64,000 nucleotides of DNA from UBA5158 sp963692955 (GTDB taxonomy: Bacteria > Pseudomonadota > Gammaproteobacteria > DSM-16500): NCBI GenBank assembly GCA_963692955.1, contig OY843587.1, positions 434,001 through 498,000 on the forward strand, in the 5' to 3' direction. Below are positions 34,498-42,807 of the stretch, in pieces; position 1 is the first letter of the stretch, and each line of letters opens with the position of its first letter. Both the position numbers and the translations under genes were made by a program. The notes beneath the pieces were generated by a model, which saw only the letters and a list, made by a program, of their open reading frames with translations, did not search any database and had not been told where the DNA came from.

Positions 34498-34532
34498 CCC
34501 CGTATTCCGCTGCGCTACATACGGGCTACGGG
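34498..34532 (-). repeat. REP-like element with GTAG end (copy 2)
   Basis: CCCCGTATTCCGCTGCGCTACATACGGGCTACGGG on the plus strand, i.e. a GTAGCCCGTATG... hairpin on the minus strand. It is closely related to one half of copy 1. The GTAG tetranucleotide provides the TAG stop codon of the adjacent orphan gene at 34526-34528. Confidence 0.75.
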
Positions 34533-35017
34533 CGCGGTGGACTCATGCAATCCGTCACTTCAGCAGACTTTGATTTGTCATTATCAGTCTTATCGAAATA
34601 AAAGAATTCATCTTTTCCCCATCTAATAGTTTGTATTGGTGAACTCATTGCCGCCCCTTCGCAAGCATCAAAGTTTTTATTAGCAGGACTAAGATCTTCA
34701 TCTTCTTCAAATATAATTTTCGGAATGGGGGTGCCGGGTTCTACTATGGCGCCATATACCGTTAATGCTTGCTTAATCAAGATTGATTTCGACCTAGATT
34801 TCACTACTTCATAACCGGAACTATTGAGCGATGTTACAAAGGAAATGATGTTTGTATTCTCCTTAGGCGCTTCAATAGTTGCGTAAACTGCTGCAGAATC
34901 CCATTCGACCGCACTACGTTGTTTTTTTACAGGGATTAAGTTAGTGGTAGTAGTCGAGTCACATTCTAGCGCGTGATCCTCCGTACAACCAAGTAATCTA
35001 AAAAAGCGATTGAGCAT
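34526..35017 (-). CDS. Orphan hypothetical protein, 163 residues
   Basis: I do not recognise this protein. It begins MLNRFFRLLGC and has a Thr-rich stretch, a central segment with EAPKENTNIISFVTSLNSSGYEV, and an acidic C-terminal half (IIFEEDEDLSP). No signal peptide or membrane helix is evident. It has a good ribosome site (GAGG six bases before the ATG) and a promoter with a perfect -35 box, so expression is likely. Its last codons (PPRP) and stop come from a REP-like element, which suggests that the original 3' end was changed by the repeat. AT-rich codons differ from the flanking genes. Confidence 0.6.
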   Translation of the reverse strand: MLNRFFRLLGCTEDHALECDSTTTTNLIPVKKQRSAVEWDSAAVYATIEAPKENTNIISFVTSLNSSGYEVVKSRSKSILIKQALTVYGAIVEPGTPIPKIIFEEDEDLSPANKNFDACEGAAMSSPIQTIRWGKDEFFYFDKTDNDKSKSAEVTDCMSPPRP

Positions 35018-35064
35018 GTTACACCTCGTTTTATCTTATGATGTGACTATTTTTATGAGTGCGG

Positions 35065-35093
35065 AAGGTAACATTATGGGCAATAAATGTCAA
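35065..35093 (-). promoter_or_regulatory. Sigma-70 promoter for the orphan 163-residue gene
   Basis: Minus-strand TTGACA (35088-35093) with a 17-base spacer to TACCTT (35065-35070), about 48 bases before the ATG. Confidence 0.6.
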
Positions 35094-35212
35094 TCGTATG
35101 AATGTATGCATAATTACATGCCACGAATAATGCCGCTAAGCCTGTCCTAAAATTGACGAGCCGTCTATTCTCAAGTAAAGTTGGGACACGTTTTTTCAAG
35201 GTTTTTTTTGCG

Positions 35213-36001
35213 ATGGCTATCACCAATATTGCCAGTTATAAATTTATTCAATTAACCGATTTGGCGGCGTTACGCTATGAATTATTGGCGGATTGCATGG
35301 CATGCAATTTGAAAGGCACGATTTTATTAAGCCAGGAAGGGATTAATCTGAATCTCGCGGGTGTGACGGCAGAGGTTGATGCGTTTAAAAAAATATTATT
35401 GTTACGCACTGAGTTTGCCGATTTGACATTTCGCGAAAGTATTTCAGCCTCGCAACCTTTCAAATGGATGAAAGTAAAAATCCGCAAAGAAATTATTACC
35501 ATGCGCCGTCCGGAAGTCCGCCCGGCGACACAACGCGCGGCGTCGATATCGCCCAGCACATTGAAACAATGGCTAGATGAAAAACGCGACATTACTTTAC
35601 TAGACACGCGTAACGATTACGAAGTACGGTTCGGCACTTTTACCAATGCGCAGCATTTTCAATTGCGTGATTTTAGTAATTTTCCGTCAGCCGCGGCCGC
35701 ACTTGCCGCGCAAGCCCCCATCGTAATGTTCTGCACCGGCGGCATTCGCTGTGAAAAAGCGGCGCTGCATTGGCAAAACGTCGGCGCGGCGGCAGTGTTT
35801 CAATTAGAAGGCGGGATTTTAAATTACTTTGCGGAAGTCGGCGGCGCGCATTACCAGGGCGAATGTTTTGTCTTCGATCAAAGAATTTCTGTCAATCCGC
35901 AACTGCAAGAAACCGGCACGCGCCAATGTTTGGCGTGCTACGGCCCGATCGTACAATCAGAAGCGACGTGCCCAGCTTGCAATCAACAACAGAGCGCATA
36001 A
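35213..36001 (+). CDS. trhO: tRNA uridine(34) hydroxylase TrhO (rhodanese family)
   Basis: 262-residue protein of the YceA/TrhO family, which hydroxylates U34 of tRNAs toward 5-hydroxyuridine. N-terminal ferredoxin-like domain: LKGTILLSQEGINLNLAG and FKWMKVKIRKEIITMRRPEV. Rhodanese domain: LLDTRNDYEVRFGTFTNAQHF and the catalytic Cys in MFCTGGIRCEKAA. The C-terminus has ECFVFDQRISVNP and paired cysteines (CLACYGP, CPAC). The first ATG at 35213 gives the family N-terminus; an AAGG lies about 14 bases upstream. It is followed by ppa after 25 bases. Confidence 0.93.
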   Translation: MAITNIASYKFIQLTDLAALRYELLADCMACNLKGTILLSQEGINLNLAGVTAEVDAFKKILLLRTEFADLTFRESISASQPFKWMKVKIRKEIITMRRPEVRPATQRAASISPSTLKQWLDEKRDITLLDTRNDYEVRFGTFTNAQHFQLRDFSNFPSAAAALAAQAPIVMFCTGGIRCEKAALHWQNVGAAAVFQLEGGILNYFAEVGGAHYQGECFVFDQRISVNPQLQETGTRQCLACYGPIVQSEATCPACNQQQSA

Positions 36002-36026
36002 GAAATTTTAACTGAAGGAGAAGGCT

Positions 36027-36569
36027 ATGGGTTTAGAGTTAGTGCAGGCGGGACGTAAAGTGCCTGAAGATGTGAACGTAATTATCGAAATTCCAGCGCA
36101 CAGCGATCCGATTAAATATGAAGTCGATAAATCCACGGGTGTCGTGTCGGTTGACCGCTTTGTTTCGACGCACATGTATTACCCCTGCGATTATGGTTAC
36201 ATTCCGCAAACCTTATCCGAAGACGGTGATCCAGTGGATGTATTGGTAGTAGCGCCGTATCCCTTGTTCCCAGGTGTGGTGATTCGCTGTCGTCCGATCG
36301 GCATGCTGCGCATGACCGATGAATCTGGACCAGACGCGAAAATTTTAGCGGTGCCCGTGGAAAAGTTAACAAAAAAATATAGCGACATCAATGCGCCGCA
36401 AGATTTAGGTAAAGAATTTTTAGCGAGCATCGAACATTTCTTTCAGCATTATAAAGATTTGGAAGCGGGCAAATGGGTGAAGACGAATGGTTGGGAAGGA
36501 TTTGACGCGGCTAAGAAAGAAATTTTAGATGGGATTGAAAGATATAAAACGGAAGGTGTGAAGGCTTAA
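36027..36569 (+). CDS. ppa: Inorganic pyrophosphatase
   Basis: 180-residue family I soluble pyrophosphatase. VIIEIPAHSDPIKYEVDKSTGVVSVDRF, MYYPCDYGYIPQTLSEDGDPVDVLVVAPYPLFPG (the DxDPxDxxV metal-binding signature) and FLASIEHFFQHYKDLEAGKWVK are diagnostic. It hydrolyses PPi and drives biosynthesis, including the Acs reaction. AAGGAGAAGG precedes the ATG. Confidence 0.97.
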   Translation: MGLELVQAGRKVPEDVNVIIEIPAHSDPIKYEVDKSTGVVSVDRFVSTHMYYPCDYGYIPQTLSEDGDPVDVLVVAPYPLFPGVVIRCRPIGMLRMTDESGPDAKILAVPVEKLTKKYSDINAPQDLGKEFLASIEHFFQHYKDLEAGKWVKTNGWEGFDAAKKEILDGIERYKTEGVKA

Positions 36570-36577
36570 TATTATTG

Positions 36578-36617
36578 CCACGCATCCCCGCCTGCGCCTG
36601 CGCGGGGATGAGCGTGG
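36578..36617. repeat. GC-rich inverted repeat after ppa
   Basis: CCACGC and ATCCCCGC pair with GCGGGGAT and GCGTGG, with an AG bulge and a CT-rich loop. It lies between convergent ppa and the LRR gene. No T-tract on either side, so it may be a dispersed hairpin element or a transcript-end stabiliser. Confidence 0.6.
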
Positions 36618-36627
36618 AGAAATTGAT

Positions 36628-39255
36628 TTACCTGCGTAATGCGTTAACCGCTTTTTCTTCCTTCTCATCCATGACTTCAATCACCATTCTGGCTGGATTC
36701 GGCACGAAAAAGCCAGTGTTAGCCTGGCGCTTGAGCGGCGCGTCAAAATGAATTTTCGCGTTTGCTTCCGCGGCAATAATTTTTAATTCAGCCACGCAGT
36801 CTGTATCATTCTTCAAACCAGCGTTCATAAAAATCATAATATTTTTTACTTTGCCATTGACCAGCAATTGTCTCAGGCGTGCGGCGCTACGGGTCGTTAA
36901 ATTATTTTGATCTAGATTTAAAACGGTTAACGGCTTATCTCTATTCAGTAAGCCCAACGCGATTAATTCAAAGTCATCGTCATCCAATTGGCACATCGAG
37001 AGATTCAAGCGTGTCAGCCAAGTGTTAGTTTGCAACGCGGCGCCTAAGCGCGACGCTTTTTCTAAATCTATATATTCGCCGCTAATAAAATCAATATCCG
37101 TCGGTGCGGGACGCCGGAGATAAGTGATCGCGCCATCGATTTTTAACTTATGGTTTTTGGGTACCCAACGTTCAAATAAGACTTTTTCGCGCGTGGTTGG
37201 CATTGGGTTAAACATATCTCTAGGATTGTCAACCGTCACTGATGTTCGCCAAATTCCTGTCAATGTGTTGGCTTTAATTAGTTCCTTGTGCTGCAAAGGC
37301 TCGGCGTCCTTTGGAAAAAAATAAGGTAAAATCAAATCAATTATTACTTTGGCTATTGGCGCGCGAGTAAACTTATGATTTTTTTCCGCACGGTACAAAA
37401 TAACCGCCATCCAAACGTAAGTAGTCATCAGTTTTAAATGTTTGTTCAATTTAATTTTTTCATCACGCGTCGTTATTACACGATAAACCGTCAGATAATT
37501 CTTAGAGGGCGCGATAAAACTAAACTCTGCGCTGTAATGATGTTTTTTAAATTCTAAAAAATTAGCCATCGCTTCTGCAGAAAAAGTTGGGCTTTCTGCA
37601 ATATTTAATTCACCCAAAGTGTTATTTTCTAAAAGTCCGTCCGCTAAATCCAGCAGTGCCTTGTCATCGAAATTGTTTTCAAACACGGAGAGTTGCACTA
37701 GAGTTTTATTCTTTTTCAAACCATTCGCTAAGCCATTCCAAATATTCTTACCAATATAAGTGCGACCCAATAATAATGCGCGGATTGTTTTGTTGACCGA
37801 AAGTAGCGTTTCAAATTTTTCACCCAGCTGTGGTGTGTCAATAATATTAGTATTATTTAAATTGAGAGTAGAAACTTTAGAGTGTGGATTGCTGTTGAGA
37901 GCGTCTAAAAGATTTCCCAGCAGGAGGCGAGGGAGAGAAACGTGATTTAAAATTAGTTCTTGGACATGATCGTTCTCCGCGAATGCCGCGATCAGCATCC
38001 CCATGCAATCAAGAGTCAAGTTGATATTGCGCAGTTCTAATTTCCAAATAGTTTTATTAATTTTTAACGCCGTGAAAATGGCTAATAGCACCGCATCGCT
38101 TATCGCAAATGGTTGCTCCGTTAAATAGCCAATATCAAGCGTTATAATTTTATAAGTAGGATCTGTTAAGGCAGTACTGAAGAAATGTTCCCAAGCGGGT
38201 GTCGTGTAATTACCTTTCCATACCTCGAATCTTGCCGGATAATTCTGTTCTTTCAATTTTATTAGCAAGCGTTCAATATCATACATCGAGCAATCTATAG
38301 CATAATGAAAGATCCGAGCAAAATCCGCGGCATCCAGTATGTGTTTACGATGCGCTGCTTGATGATAATTGCCGTAACCGTTTACCATCAACTTTCCTGC
38401 ATACTTTGAATTTACTAATTCTGATGCGGTTTCTACTGATATTTCATTTTGTTCAGAGAATTCTATGCAACGAAAACTCGGCAGCGCTGCTAAAGCTTTT
38501 CTTGCTTGTTGATCAGTGAAATATTGACCTTTATGAAATGATAAAAAAAGAGAATCTTCGGGCAAGCCATTGCACGCCCGTAATAGTTGCTCGACCACGT
38601 TTTCACTCACAACAGTGCCTAATAATAAACAATGGCATGATTTCTTTTTAATGAGGGTCGTAATAAATTTGATAAACCCGTCATTGTTGTAAGGAAAATT
38701 GATGTTGACAGCCCAGGAAGGTTGTAGCGTATTAAACCTTTGTTCTATCTTTGTGGCGAGACTAATTTTTTCATCTTCGCTATCGTCCTCAGAGTCATCG
38801 TGACGTTGGTTTTTTTTCAGTTCTCGGCAACGCTTAAACGCCATTTCGACTTCCGCTAGCGTTAATTCTTTTTCTTCGGCCTCTTGATCAGATTCTTCTT
38901 CAAGGTTTTCGCTGTGGGACGATTCAAATGCCGTTGGTTTTTCGTCTATGTCTTCAATATCTATATCTTCTAATTGAAGTCCAGCTATCTCTTCATCGAG
39001 TTCTTGTTTAATTTCTTGCAAAGAAATCTTAGTGAAATCGGTAAAATTAATTCGAGCATGCCATTCCGCTAGTGTTTCTTCCAATACGGTTTCTATTTGT
39101 TGGAACTGTTCATCGCTTAACTCTGCATCTAAATTGAATTTGAGATCGTGGCCGTACAGGTTAGCAAGCGGGGCTTTGATAGCGGTAATGATGGTCTCGA
39201 ACTTAGCGGCCCCCTCTGCGGTGACAGGTGCGGGCGGATTATTGTTTGACAACAT
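36628..39255 (-). CDS. Leucine-rich repeat (RNI-type) protein, effector candidate
   Basis: 875-residue cytosolic-type protein, no signal peptide. The N-terminal ~110 residues are helical. A long acidic segment follows at about 105-170 (EESDQEAEEKEL, DDSEDDSEDEK). LRRs of the ribonuclease-inhibitor type follow: IWKLELRNINLTLDCMGML, VSTLNLNNTNI, TLVQLSVFENNFDDKALLDLADGL, TLGELNIAES at about 400-560, and LTRLNLSMCQLDDDDFELIALGL / LTVLNLDQNNLTTRSAARL at about 750-810. Such LRRs are typical of eukaryotic proteins and of intracellular-pathogen effectors. It is the second gene of a minus-strand pair; the upstream gene ends 20 bases before. AAGGACC precedes the ATG. The function is not predictable. 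Confidence 0.82.
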   Translation of the reverse strand: MLSNNNPPAPVTAEGAAKFETIITAIKAPLANLYGHDLKFNLDAELSDEQFQQIETVLEETLAEWHARINFTDFTKISLQEIKQELDEEIAGLQLEDIDIEDIDEKPTAFESSHSENLEEESDQEAEEKELTLAEVEMAFKRCRELKKNQRHDDSEDDSEDEKISLATKIEQRFNTLQPSWAVNINFPYNNDGFIKFITTLIKKKSCHCLLLGTVVSENVVEQLLRACNGLPEDSLFLSFHKGQYFTDQQARKALAALPSFRCIEFSEQNEISVETASELVNSKYAGKLMVNGYGNYHQAAHRKHILDAADFARIFHYAIDCSMYDIERLLIKLKEQNYPARFEVWKGNYTTPAWEHFFSTALTDPTYKIITLDIGYLTEQPFAISDAVLLAIFTALKINKTIWKLELRNINLTLDCMGMLIAAFAENDHVQELILNHVSLPRLLLGNLLDALNSNPHSKVSTLNLNNTNIIDTPQLGEKFETLLSVNKTIRALLLGRTYIGKNIWNGLANGLKKNKTLVQLSVFENNFDDKALLDLADGLLENNTLGELNIAESPTFSAEAMANFLEFKKHHYSAEFSFIAPSKNYLTVYRVITTRDEKIKLNKHLKLMTTYVWMAVILYRAEKNHKFTRAPIAKVIIDLILPYFFPKDAEPLQHKELIKANTLTGIWRTSVTVDNPRDMFNPMPTTREKVLFERWVPKNHKLKIDGAITYLRRPAPTDIDFISGEYIDLEKASRLGAALQTNTWLTRLNLSMCQLDDDDFELIALGLLNRDKPLTVLNLDQNNLTTRSAARLRQLLVNGKVKNIMIFMNAGLKNDTDCVAELKIIAAEANAKIHFDAPLKRQANTGFFVPNPARMVIEVMDEKEEKAVNALRR

Positions 39256-39275
39256 GGAAATGGTCCTTTGAGGTA

Positions 39276-40499
39276 TTAACGATGGCGTGTAATATTTCGT
39301 ACTAAAATTTGCGTAGGTTCGATTGGAATTTCTTTTTTAGTGTGGAACAGTGAATGCTTCGAAGCGGAAAGATTTGCAACTAACGGTGTTTCTAACGCAG
39401 CAGCGTCATCAGCAGATGGATCTTGATGAATATTATCATTCGCAACGAAAGTGTTTTCTGACGCTGGTTTTAAATGAATATTGTCATTCGCAGCAAGGGC
39501 GGTTTTGAAAGCAGGGTCCACGTGAATATTATCATTTATCGGCTCAAGGTTTGCATTAGGCTCAGTGGCAATGGCGATGGATGGCGACTCTTCATTATCT
39601 TTACGATCACCAGCACTAACAGAAAGCTTCTGCTTACGTGAAAGTTTTTTTAACCACGTATCAAAGATCATGCCAATGCCCGTGCTGATGCCTGCGACAA
39701 TGCCCATACCAATGATTGCCGCCGCGGGTGCAGCTAGCGCCGCCTTTATGCTAAATGCGGCAGCTACAGCGACAATCGCTGGTCCTGCATATACCGCAAA
39801 GACTGCTAATGTGAACATGACAGTCGTGGTTAAAAGTAAAATTCCAAAAGCTTTAACGATTGCCACGGTAGGCTCCAAAGTTTGCATAGCTTTTTTTACT
39901 GATACTCGCTGTGGAACTAAAATAGGTTGCACGGCTGCTAAAATAGGCTTTACCGGTTCAACAAATGGTTCTACCAAGGGTTTAATCGGCGCAACCGCTT
40001 TACCCTCAAGCCAGTCTAGTGAAATTTTATTTTCGATACTGGTTAATACATCGATTGCCATTTGCATGTCGACTTTATCGTTATGCGCGACCGCGAGGGG
40101 ATTGTAAATATCGTAATCAAGATCGTAATAGCCTTCAAAATTGTTGCCTTCTATTTCATCGTCAAACGTTTTTATATCATTCGTATCGCTGATGGTTTTC
40201 ATTTTTTCAAAAGCGCGATAAGAGGGCAGCAACTCAGAATACATCATGATAAGTTCTTTAAATTTATTTTCTGTTTGTGAACTGATAAAAAAAGCATGAT
40301 GAATGTACGCTTTCAACGCTAAAACTTTTTCTGATTCTTTTTCGCTAGCGCGCGCTAAGCAAGCAATTTCTAGACTGTGTAACTGCATCAAAATGTCAGG
40401 ACGAAGTGTCTCACGCGCCCAATCCAACTCACGAATCTGTTTAATGATTTGAGTTTTAAGCGTGTGTTGACTGACGTTGTAGAACATGGATTGGTTCAT
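39276..40499 (-). CDS. Hydrophobic-hairpin protein with NDNIH repeats, effector candidate
   Basis: 407 residues, no known family. The N-terminal ~170 residues are helical and charged. A Pro/Val/Glu-rich linker follows (KPLVEPFVEPVKPILAAVQPILVP). Two or three membrane helices (GILLLTTTVMFTLAVFAVYAG; AIVAVAAAFSIKAALAAPAAAIIGMGIVAGI) lie at about 215-275. The tail contains three copies of an (A)NDNIHxxP unit spaced by 15-16 residues. The first ATG in frame (40505) is inside the GAGG ribosome site, so the ATG at 40499 is used. A PmrA-like tandem repeat lies about 94 bases upstream. It is likely the first gene of a two-gene unit with the LRR protein. Confidence 0.72.
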   Translation of the reverse strand: MNQSMFYNVSQHTLKTQIIKQIRELDWARETLRPDILMQLHSLEIACLARASEKESEKVLALKAYIHHAFFISSQTENKFKELIMMYSELLPSYRAFEKMKTISDTNDIKTFDDEIEGNNFEGYYDLDYDIYNPLAVAHNDKVDMQMAIDVLTSIENKISLDWLEGKAVAPIKPLVEPFVEPVKPILAAVQPILVPQRVSVKKAMQTLEPTVAIVKAFGILLLTTTVMFTLAVFAVYAGPAIVAVAAAFSIKAALAAPAAAIIGMGIVAGISTGIGMIFDTWLKKLSRKQKLSVSAGDRKDNEESPSIAIATEPNANLEPINDNIHVDPAFKTALAANDNIHLKPASENTFVANDNIHQDPSADDAAALETPLVANLSASKHSLFHTKKEIPIEPTQILVRNITRHR

Positions 40500-40592
40500 A
40501 AGCATCCTCGTTAGAATGGGGTAGGTGAGGACGTATTTTTCGACTTATTTAGGTTATACGCCCTACCTTTATGCTGTTTATGATACAAGAAT

Positions 40593-40612
40593 TAAATTAA
40601 GGCAAAATTAAA
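40593..40612 (-). promoter_or_regulatory. PmrA-like tandem repeat upstream of the NDNIH-repeat gene
   Basis: Minus strand TTTAATTTT-GC-CTTAATTTA, two 9-base direct repeats 11 bases apart. The consensus for PmrA in Legionella/Coxiella Dot/Icm effector genes is cTTAATATT-N2-cTTAATATT; each half here has two differences. The region is AT-rich, so chance is possible. A -10-like TATCAT follows. Confidence 0.45.
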
Positions 40613-40682
40613 GGTTTCTTTAGATTTGCTTAAGAGAATGAAATCAGAGGTTTAGCTGCGGGAAGCTTGCGAAAAATCTATG

Positions 40683-40714
40683 AAAAGGGGCGGTCATCAT
40701 GATCACCCCTTTTT
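40683..40714. terminator. Bidirectional terminator-like hairpin
   Basis: AAAAGGGG and CCCCTTTTT arms with an inner GGTCATCATGATCACC palindrome. It has A and T tracts on both sides, so it could end transcription from either direction. It may insulate the NDNIH gene from the small membrane protein gene upstream of it. Confidence 0.7.
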
Positions 40715-41046
40715 ACCTACCCCGGGCATCCTGCCCTACTACCTATCCTTAGCGGCCTATCCTTCGTAAGTATCAATCCTTGATACAGGTCCTATAATCA
40801 TCCATGATCGCGATTCATCATAACAAAAGGTCGCATGCGTACAACTATAACCCACAAATTGCTAAGGGAAAGATAGCCCTGTGCTCAACTAAACACAACA
40901 ACTTAATATTAATAATCAGCAAGTTAGCTACTATTTAGACAAATGTAGCCTACTTGCGCTAAACATTATCGCGCAGTATATACAGTTACGGGATTACAAG
41001 TCTGTAGGATTTTAGCTAGAGGTAAAAAAGAAAAGTTGGTTAAGAA

Positions 41047-41313
41047 TTAATGCCAAAATCCAGATAACCAGCGCTGAATAGCGGTACTTAAATAAAGGCT
41101 TAACACCGCGGCGCCAAAAATCATTAGACCCAGATAAATAGGAATAAAGCCCACGGCCAAAACATGCCAGTTTTCGCTCGCGGTTAATACAGATGAAATG
41201 CAAAATGTGTTTTCTTTCAGCAATAGGTAATAGATAAAGTAAACCGCCGCGGATAGCATGATTAGCATACCGCCGATTTGTAAGAGTTTCTTATGTCTAT
41301 TCTCAGGTTTCAT
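41047..41313 (-). CDS. Small two-helix membrane protein
   Basis: 88 residues, not recognised. Two hydrophobic segments (LLQIGGMLIMLSAAVYFIYYLLL and VLAVGFIPIYLGLMIFGAAVLSLYLS) with a short loop between, basic N-terminus (KPENRHKK). The ATG at 41313 is chosen over a GTG six bases upstream. It is transcribed on the minus strand 100 bases after psd, possibly as the distal gene of that unit. A function cannot be assigned. Confidence 0.55.
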   Translation of the reverse strand: MKPENRHKKLLQIGGMLIMLSAAVYFIYYLLLKENTFCISSVLTASENWHVLAVGFIPIYLGLMIFGAAVLSLYLSTAIQRWLSGFWH

Positions 41314-41412
41314 AAACACTGTTTACTACTCATTGTAAAATATTCACGCGCCCGCGGACGCAGTAATAGATTTTATGTTGATCTATTTTAAAGTGATTTT
41401 CTTAAGATAAAA

Positions 41413-42258
41413 TTAAGGCTGGCAAATTTTTGCTATTATTGTTCCCATGCGCACGACTGTGTTTTCGCGCAGCTCGGGCTGCCATGAGATTTTTCCGGAA
41501 GGAAATAACAGTATCGCGGTGGAACCCATTTCAAAATGACCTAACTCCGCGCCTTTTTCTAACGTGATTGCGCGCGTGCCGGAAAAATTTTCGACGCTGA
41601 TTTTGCGTGTGCGTGTCGTTGCACTCCACACGGTTTTAATACTGCCGACTAACATCGCGCCGACGAGTATCACCGCCATTGGGCCGATTGCGGTATCAAA
41701 CAAACAAACTAATCTTTCATTGCGCGCGAACAACTTCGGCACGTGCTGCACGGTGTTTTGATTTACTGAAAAAAGATCGCCAGGAATAAAAATAGTTTCG
41801 CGTAACGCCCCCGTCAGCGGCATATGCACGCGATGATAATCTTTAGGCGCGAGATAAATCGTGGCGAAACTGCCGTTCACAAACGCGCGCGCGTGTTCTG
41901 CGTTGCCGCCGAGTAATTCTTGCAGACGAAAATCAAAACCTTTAGCTTGAAATAATAAATTATCTTTGATCGCGCCGAGTTGGCTGACACCGCCATCGGC
42001 GGGACACGCCACCGCGTCAGCGTCGGCCGCGATTGGGCGCGCGCCAGGTTTTAACTGGCGGGTGAAAAAACTATTAAACGTCGCGTACTCATCCGGATTG
42101 GTCACCACAGCTTCATCGAGATTAGGCGCGTAACGCTGCACAAAATAATTTATTTCCCAGGTTTTCAACCATTGCCAACGGCAATTAGACAACCAGCCCG
42201 CTAAGCTTGAGAGTAAATGCTGCGGCACTAAATATTGCAGTACAACTTTTAAATTCAT
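41413..42258 (-). CDS. psd: Phosphatidylserine decarboxylase
   Basis: 281-residue proenzyme that converts phosphatidylserine to phosphatidylethanolamine at the inner membrane. Motifs: FNSFFTRQLKPGARPI, ACPADGGVSQLG, LAPKDYHRVHMPLTGALRE (catalytic His), and near the C-terminus FEMGSTAILLF. The last is the self-cleavage site LGST in most proteins, here MGST; the Ser that becomes the pyruvoyl group is retained. The start MNLKVVLQYLVPQHLLS at 42258 gives normal length. No clear Shine-Dalgarno was seen. It is downstream of the thioredoxin gene in the same direction. Confidence 0.95.
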   Translation of the reverse strand: MNLKVVLQYLVPQHLLSSLAGWLSNCRWQWLKTWEINYFVQRYAPNLDEAVVTNPDEYATFNSFFTRQLKPGARPIAADADAVACPADGGVSQLGAIKDNLLFQAKGFDFRLQELLGGNAEHARAFVNGSFATIYLAPKDYHRVHMPLTGALRETIFIPGDLFSVNQNTVQHVPKLFARNERLVCLFDTAIGPMAVILVGAMLVGSIKTVWSATTRTRKISVENFSGTRAITLEKGAELGHFEMGSTAILLFPSGKISWQPELRENTVVRMGTIIAKICQP

Positions 42259-42311
42259 GGGATTGCTACGCAAAAGGAGAGAATTATAGCTTAATTCAGC
42301 CGGCATTAAAA

Positions 42312-42773
42312 CTAACTGATCGCTTGGAAAATCGATTCAGCCGTTTGCGTACCGCTTAACTCACGCGTTTGTCCCGTGGGTGAAATCACATACGTCATCG
42401 GCAATGCGGTAATCGTATCTTCCGGCACAAAGTTACGCCAGGGGTTGTCAGGCAACAACGTATAATTCACGCCGTAACGCTTCGCGAACAGCTGCTGCAT
42501 ATCATTGGGAAGTTGATCGAAATTGACGGCGACAAACACGACGTTCGCGTTTTTCGCGAGTTGCGCGAATCGGTTTAAATCAGGAATTTCACTGATGCAC
42601 GCGCCACACCACGCCGCCCAGTAATTGATGACTATCCATTGCCCGCGCTTCGCTAACGATACGCGGTGACCGAAAATATCATGCGTGCTTAAACCATCAC
42701 TCGCGTAAGCCGGCGCAATACAAGAAAAAATCAGCAGAGCGGCCGCTAGCAAAAAGTTTTTTTTATTCAGCAT
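42312..42773 (-). CDS. TlpA/ResA-like periplasmic thioredoxin
   Basis: 153 residues. Signal peptide (FLLAAALLIFSCIAPAYA) and a thioredoxin fold with NYWAAWCGACISEIPDLNRFA (CGAC active site), VFVAVNFDQ, and ALPMTYVISPTGQ (cis-Pro loop). It likely reduces cysteines of cytochrome c or of a cytochrome oxidase copper site. The upstream COX15-like gene, 34 bases away on the same strand, agrees with a respiratory assembly role. The ATG at 42773 has AAGGA seven bases upstream. Confidence 0.88.
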   Translation of the reverse strand: MLNKKNFLLAAALLIFSCIAPAYASDGLSTHDIFGHRVSLAKRGQWIVINYWAAWCGACISEIPDLNRFAQLAKNANVVFVAVNFDQLPNDMQQLFAKRYGVNYTLLPDNPWRNFVPEDTITALPMTYVISPTGQTRELSGTQTAESIFQAIS

Positions 42774-42807
42774 GCGCAAATCCTTGTTCTGCATTGTCTT
42801 TTAAACC

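Larger units (their letters stand above)
40506..41046. other. Gene-free interval of about 540 bases
   Basis: No convincing coding region on either strand. It holds a PmrA-like tandem repeat (40593-40612), a strong symmetric hairpin (40683-40714) and AT-rich sequence up to the end of the small membrane protein gene. The two genes flanking it are both on the minus strand, so it contains the 5' region of the NDNIH gene. Confidence 0.6.

Noticed and set aside
39426..39540. CRISPR-like or minisatellite array from the three ATATTATCATT units
   Set aside because: The units are in-frame coding repeats (NDNIH) in a protein gene.
39565..40107. 180-codon plus-strand open frame inside the NDNIH-repeat gene
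   Set aside because: It lies opposite a well-supported minus-strand gene with a ribosome site. Its composition (Met/Ala/Ile/Thr-rich) reflects the complement of the membrane helices, and it lacks a ribosome site.
40506..41046. Possible small genes in the longest gene-free interval
   Set aside because: All short frames lack ribosome sites and recognisable motifs, and many stops occur in each frame.
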